Positions 45,282 through 64,000 of a DNA stretch of 64,000 bases are shown here, piece after piece. The position numbers and the translations under genes were made by a program. Source of the DNA: Brachyhypopomus gauderio (lineage: Eukaryota; Chordata; Actinopteri; Gymnotiformes; Hypopomidae). Within the stretch, counting starts at the first letter, position 1. Every line of letters starts with the position of its first letter. The stretch is from positions 124,001-188,000 of the forward strand of contig NW_027506880.1 in assembly GCF_052324685.1 (NCBI RefSeq), given 5' to 3'. The notes below the pieces were generated by a model, which saw only the letters and a list, made by a program, of their open reading frames with translations, made no database searches and was not told the origin of the DNA.

Positions 45282-46444
45282 GGACCACCCTGAGCAGGGT
45301 GTGTTGTACCTGGTGAGAGGGCTGTTGAACATGGTGCAGGACTACACGTGGGAGGATAGCAGTGATGCTAAAGTGCGGGTGTACATCAGTGCCCTACCCC
45401 TGCTGGCCGCCATGAGCCAGGAGAACTACCTCTACACCATTCCTAAAGGTACACACACATGCACGCACACACCCCACCTAAACAGCTACCTCTACACCAT
45501 CCCTAAATGTGCATACACACACCCCACCTACACACCATCCCTAAATGAGCACATACATCACCTAAACAGCTACCTCCACACCATTCATAAAGCTACACAC
45601 TCGCATCCCTACATCTATCCCCACCCCACCCAAAGAACAGCTATCTCTATACCACCTATAAAAGTGCATATATACACACACGCACACAGCCTTGATGTGA
45701 GAAGAGTGCTATTAAAAGGTGTAACTCCCCAGTGGACTCCAATGAGACGTTGTACGGAGGAGACCCCAAGTTTGTGGCTGAGATCAGCCGTCTGTGCGAG
45801 ACTCTGATTGGACAGGTGCTGGACCACCTGAAGACCCTAGGTCGAGAGGAGGTGAGTGTGCCCCGCCCACCCTACACAGCCCAGCGGACAGTGGTTGGCT
45901 CTTGTTTCTGATATTGAAGTTGGGGTTCGGTGTAGGCCAATTATAAGCAGTGTAGCAGTATATCACCACATTCATTCAGAATTCAGCAGAAAAACTTTCA
46001 GGCAGTAAGGTGAGTGTGTGTGTCCCCCCCCGTCTGTCCAGGGCATGCGCAGACAGGGCACTCTGGCCTTCTCACTCTTCAGCTGTCTGCTGGCTCACGC
46101 AGACCTGCGCAACAACAAGATCAACCAGCTGGCTGTTAACCTGTGGAACCTCAGCCACAAAAACGGCCAATGTGACACGCGCACCTCGGTGAGACACACA
46201 CACACACACACGCTGCGGAGCAAGCATGCTTTTAGAGGCATACACACTCCCAATGAAACACGCATACGCACACATCTAGGTGAAGGACACACTGATTCTT
46301 CTGCCTGTTTCTTTTAGCCTCTTGAATAAATCTGCATGTGTACAGGTGCGCACCCTGGAGCACATGAAGAACCAGGCCCAGCACCCTGAGCTGTCTCACC
46401 TCTCCGACATGTTGATGCGTCTTTCTCTGCAGTCGCGTGCCTGA
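37150..46444 (+). CDS. vps35l: VPS35L, Retriever complex scaffold, 30 coding exons
   Basis: Joined exons give 966 codons, close to vertebrate VPS35L (C16orf62). Retriever (VPS35L, VPS26C, VPS29) works with the CCC complex and SNX17 to recycle cargo from endosomes. Seen here: start MASVPWHSR, a serine-rich linker in exon 3, then an all-helical body with family blocks [41 protein letters not shown] and [13 protein letters not shown]. Exons: 37150-37166, 37447-37546, 37919-38104, 38506-38622, 38728-38752, 39212-39288, 39398-39526, 39627-39711, 40192-40248, 40527-40623, 40731-40778, 40876-40969, 41050-41250, 41371-41417, 41796-41907, 42158-42274, 42414-42467, 42555-42635, 42899-42961, 43174-43259, 43606-43686, 43816-43879, 43975-44073, 44551-44628, 44739-44853, 45031-45170, 45283-45448, 45733-45851, 46042-46188, 46346-46444. 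Phases agree at every join. Weakest sites: donor GTATCC after exon 10 and donor GTAGAT after exon 22. Confidence 0.95.
37846..37897. repeat. (TC)n microsatellite
   Basis: About 26 TC units ending 20 bp before the exon 3 acceptor of VPS35L, so it serves as an extended polypyrimidine tract. Confidence 0.9.
39179..39204. repeat. (GT)n microsatellite
   Basis: About 13 GT units ending 8 bp before the VPS35L exon 6 acceptor, with no ordinary polypyrimidine tract between. Confidence 0.9.
41961..42026. repeat. (CA)n microsatellite
   Basis: About 33 CA units in VPS35L intron 15. A second run of about 11 units lies at 42098-42120. Confidence 0.9.
43760..43784. repeat. (GT)n microsatellite
   Basis: About 12 GT units in VPS35L intron 21. 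Confidence 0.85.
45236..45276. repeat. (GT)n microsatellite
   Basis: About 20 GT units directly before the VPS35L exon 27 acceptor (GTGCGCGCAG). Confidence 0.9.
45423..45668 (+). repeat. Minisatellite derived from the exon 27 splice junction
   Basis: The end of exon 27 (AACTACCTCTACACCATTCC, then TAAAG and the donor) recurs in imperfect form in the following intron at 45481-45510, 45565-45596 and 45636-45668, with a shorter piece at 45531-45551. CA-rich spacers separate the copies. Some copies keep a GT at the position matching the donor. Confidence 0.8.
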
Positions 46445-47177
46445 GAAAACCCTCGTGACCTTCATCCTTTGACCTCCATGGGGCAGTATGAGAGAATCAA
46501 GCCTCGCCCCACACTGATTTGGGGGAGGTTGCCTCCGACATGGAGAACTGTGCTGAAGTGTCCAGCAGGGCAGCAAAGGTGAAGTAATGGGATTTTCTGA
46601 TGGAGGGTGCCCCCCCCCTCCTACGCCACCCGTTCACCATTGTGATGACCTGTAATCATGTGCTCCTGTGTGGTCACAGCATTAGATGTAGATGTCTAAC
46701 GGTTTTATGATCAAGAACATACATACTGCACTTGGTTTTGTACATTTGTATGTGTAATCTTGCATAATTATAAAGGGTTCCAACACTGATACTGGTTTAT
46801 CAGGTGCAAAGAGGGTCCTTCTCAAGATGTTCCACTTACACATACAGCTCGGAGTTGTTAAATCTGACATGAAATACCTGACTTCACATAAACCCCTCTG
46901 CTGTGGGTGGTCACACCCATTCAGTCAGCAAATCACGCAGCACCACCAGGCAGGGCTCTAGTAAACCTAGAACCTGAGTGGCAGCATCAGGCCCTCATCT
47001 ACTACATGAGCACTGTAAAATGGTTCCTGCAGGGTCTCCGTATCTGTAGCTTCAAGTCCTAAGAGTGCTCCCAAAACAATGGGAGCTGTGATGGAAGCTA
47101 ATTCTACCATCTGACACCAGTGTTGCTTAGCCAAAGCACAAAAAACAGCACTCATTTAAACCTTAAAAACATGCAGT

Positions 47178-47183
47178 AATAAA
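47178..47183 (+). terminator. Possible VPS35L poly(A) signal
   Basis: The first AATAAA I found on the + strand after the stop codon, about 735 nt downstream. Inference only. Confidence 0.4.
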
Positions 47184-47228
47184 TGGCATAAGAGGAGGAA
47201 CTAACAGCCTGCAACGATGATTATGGGG

Positions 47229-47312
47229 AAAGGGTCTGGTCTTTATTAATATGGCCAAAGGGGCAGGTTACTGGGTCTGGTCTTTATTAATACGCCTGAA
47301 AGGGCAGGTACT
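47229..47312. repeat. Two-copy tandem duplication (about 43 bp)
   Basis: Two imperfect adjacent copies share GGTCTGGTCTTTATTAATA followed by a GGGCAGGT end. Confidence 0.75.
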
Positions 47313-47925
47313 ATTATTCCACATTCCCTAAACTAGACAGCAGTTAGAATCAGGCTTCCAACACGGAGCAGCACACACTCCTCGGGGGACTGGTTTTTTT
47401 CCTTCTACAAGCATGGTGCACAGGAAAAGAGGAAACTAAAGTACATTTAAAATGTTCCCATCAGTCATGCCCTTTTTGTTTATTGAACTTTTCCAAAGTA
47501 AAAAAAACCCAACTTTTAATATACATATATATGTATGTGCGCACCTGCTTTTGACTGCTAAGATGACCAGCACATGAAGGGACAGCTTCGTTATCCTACG
47601 CCAATGTAGACACGCCCAGTCAAACACACGTGGTAATACGAGTAGTGGTAAAGTCAATCCCAAACGTAAAAGACAGCAAACATGTGCCTGGTAAGACTGA
47701 CATGCACAGCCACTCCCCACCACTGTCTAGTACACCAACATACGTTAGCATTATTAAGGGTTTTTAAGAACTTACCAACAGAGTTCTGGTTAAGGTTTCC
47801 GTTACAAATGAGGGACACCAAACTCCAGAACTCTATATTTGGTACAGGGAGAGTGTTCCCATGGTTATGACTAAAATAACGTACATGATGTGTGCAAGGG
47901 GTTTTTACCACCCTGCCATGACATT

Positions 47926-47931
47926 TTTATT
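47926..47931 (-). terminator. Possible GET4 poly(A) signal
   Basis: AATAAA on the minus strand about 340 nt past the GET4 stop. A second AATAAA at 47478-47483 would give a longer 3' UTR approaching that of VPS35L. Confidence 0.4.
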
Positions 47932-48269
47932 GGTGATATGCGATGGGAGTCAGACGATGTAGTTCAGGTCGACTGGTGAACCCACCTCAACTTAAAACTA
48001 CACAAGGGAAAAAAAAACTACAAATCTGTAACACAGAAGTGAGGAGAGAAGTGTCGGCTCGATCCGCGACTCCCCCATCTGGCTGAAAGGAAAAGAATCC
48101 CATCTTTCCCATCAGTCCCGAGCGGGCTGAGCATGGAAGTTTTGCTGTATTTTGCTCTTTGTGTTTTGGTGTTGATGACTACTCTGGTATGGTGTCTTTT
48201 TGAGCGTGGAGGGGGTGTGAGGTTGGTTCTGAGTGACTAATTTGTTTCTCGGTCACTTCTCAGACACTT

Positions 48270-51200
48270 TCAGTCCAGCTCAATGGGACTGCTGTCCTCG
48301 TGAGCATCCTCCCCGTCTTCATCCTCCCCTGAACCCATGAGACTGTTCAAGAGATTCCCTACGACATAAAAAAGTCAGAATTAGTCAAGGCTCACTGCCC
48401 GAAGGCTTCAATGTAGTATTTGGCAGAAGGTCATATCGAGAACAGTTTCATTATGTTTGTCAGTGTGTTGGTACGAGTGGTACCGAGGCATTAGAACCCC
48501 TGACCTTGGGTTTAGTAGGACCCTTGGTTAGAACTTTGCTCCAGCTGCTCTAGAGAAGCCCTACAGATGTGGGTTACATTACCATTGGCATGACAGAAGC
48601 TTGGGTTGAAGAAGCTTTGAGAACGTACCTAGCAGGCCACCGTATGACGAGGACTGTTTTGGCGGAACTCCGAAGAACAGCTGTCCTATCCTGTCCAAGT
48701 ACTGTGGAGACGTGAGGGATAAAACCACCACCACGGTTATTACAGTCAGCACTTCATCAGCCACAAACCTTCACTAACACAGGGTTAGGGTTAGACATGC
48801 TTATGTGGGTATAAAGTGGGTGTCTTGTAAGCCAACTACCTGGTAAAAGAGGTGCAAATTGTTTACAAACTAATACTTAATATGAACAATCAGAAAGCAT
48901 CACAAGTGTTTCAGTATATTGCAGCAAATATGCACAGGTGAACATTAGCATGGTTAGTGTTTGGAGTGAGTCACTCGCGCTGCTCTCACATGACTGCTTT
49001 GTTTGTGTTTAAATATGTCACATACACAGCAACAGACAAAAGCACCTTCAGTGATGAAGTACAGAGTGGTAATTTAAGAAATAAGGCTGTTGCTTGCCAG
49101 AACACAAAATCTGACATCAAAGGTTAAGAAATGGATGTTGCCCATCTCTCTCTCACACACACACGCACATTCACCTCATTGTACATGGGATCCCTTTTCA
49201 GTGACGGCTGATACTGTTCACATAACACTGTAAAAACAGCCAGCTTCCCTCTGAAAACAGAAGAAATAAACCCCAATAAACCCGATAAACACCAGCCCGG
49301 CAAGAAGGTGCATGAGAGAGCTGGCCAATATAAAATGCTTCAAAACAGATGCTACTCGAGAGCAGTTTAGCCAAAAGTGAAGACGGGGCCTTGTGTGGAG
49401 GGTCAAGGGAGGAGAGCTCGTACCCTTCTACTGCTAAGAGCAGAAACCAGAGGAAGTTGAGCAGGGGCTGGACGAAAGGAGGGCCTTTCTCTATGGATGG
49501 ATGCTTCTGCGTGTACGTGGTGAAGACCACAGACGCACTGCTCTTGTTCTTCAGACAGAGGAACCTGCGGACATGTCGGTAGAGGCCTGAACTTGGAGAA
49601 AGCACTTCTAAGAACAGAGCGAGGGAGACCAAGTCGCCATTCTCCGTCTCCAACGCCCTTCCCTCTTAGCATTTAAATCAGTGTAATATTTTCAAGCCAA
49701 ACTGAATGCAAATCGTGTGTTGCCGCTAGGCACCATCCACTCCCGTAGCTCAGATAAGTGTGAAGTGCAAATGTAATAAAGCTTATTGAAGAGGGGCTCG
49801 GTCCAGCTATAGTGCTAACGCAAAGGGCGCAGGTTCGCCCGCTAATCCGCCGACGTGCTCACTGTAATACGGCTTGGGCGACGAACATGTCGACCTCGGC
49901 GCGGAAGCCTCGGGCTGCAGAGTACTCCACCAGCATCTGCGCGCAGCCCTCACCGTCCGAGGAGTGTAGGAAGTGGTAGCGCGACTCGCTATAGTTCTGC
50001 TCTGGAATTGTGGGGAATGAAAAATACACAATGTACAGCTTAAATACATAGGCACACGTTGATAAAATGCAGACGTTATACACAGCAGTGGGCGTCTCTG
50101 AGTGAAGGGCTCTGAAGTACCTTTCCACAGTGTGACTGCCAGGAGCTGGTGTAGTCTGGGGTGACCCAGCTTCCCTGAACCCCCTGTGGACCACTTGAGT
50201 GCCCGAGAGACAAACACCACCCGCTCGGGCGAGTTCGGGTCCATCAAGCTGAACAACTTAACCAGATGCTCTAGAGAAAGGGATTCATTCGTAATTACGA
50301 AATCACAACCACTGGAATAACATCATTGTAACACGACCAGGCTAACAGACCAAGGCCTCTTCTCAACACAAAGAAAAAACAACTACATTAAAACCAAACC
50401 TGTAAAATATCTTGCGCACACCCCCCCATATACATACACACACAAGTCCCTCTCTAATATATAGTCTATGATGTCAAAACAACCCACTTACCCAAGATGT
50501 CCTCTTCTACCTTGGCCTCCGATTTCTCTAAAGCCTCAAGCACCAGCATAGACAGATCTGCTGCACTGTTTTGCTGTTAATAATCCAAAGATAAGGGCAC
50601 TTACAGACTGTGTCTGAGCATCTGGGTGACGAAGAATCAGTACTCCAGTAATAACTTGCATCACGCCCTACAGAGCTTGGGATCTGAACTTGGTGCTGAA
50701 CAGGTGTATGACATAATTAACATAGTTTTTGTTCTGTAATTGCCACACTAACTCACAGCAAATGAGAAGGCAAAGATATCTAGAGTTCCTCAGGATGTTA
50801 AATGTTAAAAAAAAAATACAACTGAGAAATCTAAAATCTGGAAAATCTTTAAGCCAATGAAAGGAACCATAGACCATCCCATACCTGGTTATAACTGAAG
50901 AAAAGCAAAGCTCCGTTGTACATCAGCTCTCTGGCTTCTGCATGCTTCGACTGTGACATATACCTACCAGGAGCAAACACAGGACAGCCAGGTTTAAAAA
51001 GCTATTCGGACCGAGCTGTATTGGAGGAGAGTACCTGCTGAGCATCTGAAGCTTCCGTCCGACAGGTTTGCCAGCAACCTCGTTCACTCAAGAGGCCACT
51101 GGCCACCCCTGGACAACTACTCGCTGTAGTTATGTGTGGAAACAGGGTTACAAATGTCTTTTTTTGCGTAATTTAAGTCAGCATTACGCTTGACAACAAG

Positions 51201-51864
51201 CTGGCTGATATCTTGGGTGAGCACTGGGACACTGTGATGCGCTTGCAGGCTGAACATGCATTCATCAACGAGACTTTATTGAAGCTGGAGAACACAGGAG
51301 ACTGGGTAACTAGCCTAGCTAGCTAGTTAAATGGGAAGAGTGTAGCTAAACCACATAGCCAAACCAGCTAGCTAGCTTAGTTGGGTTCGCACGTAGACTT
51401 AAATGGCTGCATTCATTCATTCGTATTATTGAGAGTTTGAACCGAAACGTTCCTTCATAAGACAAGTGACATTGTTTTCAAACCACGAATCAGTTATCTA
51501 TATCCGTCATGTTACATTAGCAAGACGCCTCAGCCAGCTAGCCTAGCCTTCTGAGTGACTGACATTTAAAGGGACCAAGCACCGCTAGGAACCAGTCCGA
51601 GAGGCGGGGCTGAAAGAAAAAACCAACCAATCATTTAGCGAGACGAACGCTGCGTCGCTGACAGTGAGAAAGATCTCGAAAAGACAGGCCAGGGTATGTT
51701 AAGCGGTAAATCGTTGGTGTGAATAACTCTTACCTAAAGAATAAAGTCCGGTACATCTGGTGGGCCTCATAATAATCCCCTCTTTCCACACTGGCTCGCA
51801 GTTTGCCCTCCACGCGCTGGACCCCTCCGCGGTTCCTCGCGCTGGAGCCCTGCTCCGACATCAT
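48270..51864 (-). CDS. get4: GET4, Golgi-to-ER traffic protein 4, 9 exons
   Basis: Joined exons give 319 codons matching vertebrate GET4 (TRC35). In the cytosol GET4 bridges the BAG6/UBL4A/SGTA side of the pathway to the GET3 ATPase, so that tail-anchored proteins reach the ER. It is an alpha-solenoid, and no catalytic residues are expected. Diagnostic blocks: [77 protein letters not shown] and the acidic C-terminus ending SSPIELD. Exons (minus): 51734-51864, 50885-50963, 50492-50573, 50121-50270, 49863-50001, 49424-49564, 49175-49250, 48629-48701, 48270-48358. Phases agree throughout. Two ATGs lie in tandem at the start; the upstream one is used here. Confidence 0.95.
51600..51637. promoter_or_regulatory. 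GC box and CCAAT-like motif in GET4 intron 1
   Basis: GAGGCGGGGC at about 51600 and AACCAATCAT at about 51627 lie 100 bp inside intron 1. They look promoter-like, but their use is unproven. Confidence 0.25.
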
Positions 51865-52863
51865 TGTCTGCTGCCGTCTCGCTCCAACCAAACGCCACCG
51901 ACAGCGTTGCTATGTAGGATCGGGTAAATTACCCTTTCGACTTGCCGTAGATGTTGCGCACGGGGCGAAAAAAATTCTATGAATTGCCTAAATTTCCAAG
52001 CCTATAAACTTAGGTATCAAATATGATTTATTCATTTTTAAATGTCAACCCCAAAGGATTTTTTTTAATAACCAATTTTCAACTTGGTGTATCAATATAT
52101 AGTAATCACATATGAGAAAGGCCATTGTGTGTTTTTAACGCATTTAGAAACAACGAAATAAGGCAATAAGCAGAAAATAATAAATAAAATAGGTGACAGG
52201 AAAAATGTGATTTTAACATTTTTAAAATGTTATAAATTTTCATTTAGCTATTTAACTGGGAATTTAAACTGTGCAAAATAGAGGTAGTTAAATTATATTT
52301 TATACTAATATATATAATCATATAGCATTCATTTGCATTAAACAATGCATGATCAAATGTTAGATTAATGCAGTGGCTTCTGAACAGAATGTCTTACCTT
52401 TTATTTCAAATTCATAACAGACATAAAAGGAAAAAAGCATTTATTGATTTACATATTTAAATGAAAACAGAAAAAAGTAATCATTTACAGAAGACAACTT
52501 TAAAATTGACATATATACATATACAATTACATTATATTTTACAATTACTTGTACAAACTGTACAAGTACAAATTACCTTATTTTAAAATTAGTTTGATTA
52601 CATATGGGTACATTTACGATGCGTAGCATCATAAAACAATCCATATATATCGTATGCAAATCATATAGTTATGCATGGAAATTGATTTATTTACTTATGT
52701 ATATTCTTGTTGCTAACCTGCAACCATTAAAACCAAAATACCAATCATTCATGTTGAATATGGGGAAAAAGGGTGTGTATGCAACACCAGCAGGGCATTT
52801 CTTCAGTGGTAACTGGAGTCATACATTTTGTGTGAAGCCGCAAATGTGCTTTCATTATTTCAC
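51865..52863. other. AT-rich intergenic region between GET4 and the ADAM-like gene
   Basis: Contains the GET4 promoter side (51865-51960), then strongly AT-rich DNA with no supported gene. The 103-aa ORF at 52604 is low-complexity read-through. Confidence 0.5.
52686..52691 (-). terminator. Possible poly(A) signal of the ADAM-like gene
   Basis: AATAAA on the minus strand about 175 nt past the ADAM-like stop. Confidence 0.35.

Positions 52864-64000
<11,137 letters not shown>

Larger units (their letters stand above)
46445..48269. other. Convergent intergenic region, VPS35L and GET4 3' UTRs
   Basis: Holds both 3' UTRs and one small tandem duplication. ORFs here are short and overlap on opposite strands. 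No further gene is supported. Confidence 0.6.

Noticed and set aside
49198-49653. 151-aa minus-strand ORF
   Set aside because: It is GET4 exon 6 with intron read-through on both sides.

Overview
The window is teleost-type nuclear DNA. It has spliced vertebrate genes with GT-AG introns, long CA/GT microsatellites, hAT-like and Tc1-like DNA transposon copies, and a very large tRNA gene array. I could not identify the species from the sequence.

Layout. (1) Positions 1 to about 34,480 are a head-to-tail array of 113 intron-containing tRNA-Leu(CAA) copies, all on the + strand. It runs off the left edge, so the true size is larger. Units are about 330 bp, or about 238 bp where a 91-bp spacer module is missing. 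Copies fall into recognisable sequence classes, and a ten-copy block of classes recurs four times. (2) Positions 34,491-35,503 are a 1,013-bp hAT-like insertion with a perfect 8-bp target duplication inside an array spacer. Two more decayed tRNA copies follow, and the array ends abruptly at about 35,955. (3) Positions 35,956-37,149 are transposon-derived intergenic DNA. (4) Positions 37,150-46,444 (+) hold a complete 30-exon VPS35L gene (966 codons). (5) Positions 48,270-51,864 (-) hold a complete 9-exon GET4 gene (319 codons), convergent with VPS35L. (6) Positions 52,864-64,000 (-) hold the 3' part of an ADAM9-like membrane metalloprotease-disintegrin gene, with 19 coding exons located and the 5' end beyond the window. 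Its introns carry two hAT-type MITEs and a decayed Tc1-like element.

Functionally the three protein genes are unrelated: VPS35L is the scaffold of the Retriever endosomal recycling complex, GET4 acts in tail-anchored protein targeting, and the ADAM protein is a surface protease. The tRNA array is the unusual feature. Only about 24 of 113 copies keep a fully canonical T arm, yet anticodon CAA and the splicing hairpin are kept in nearly all. This points to continuing homogenisation of both intact and damaged variants.

All product names rest on my recognition of the translated exons. Exon ends were set by hand from GT-AG sites and reading phase.
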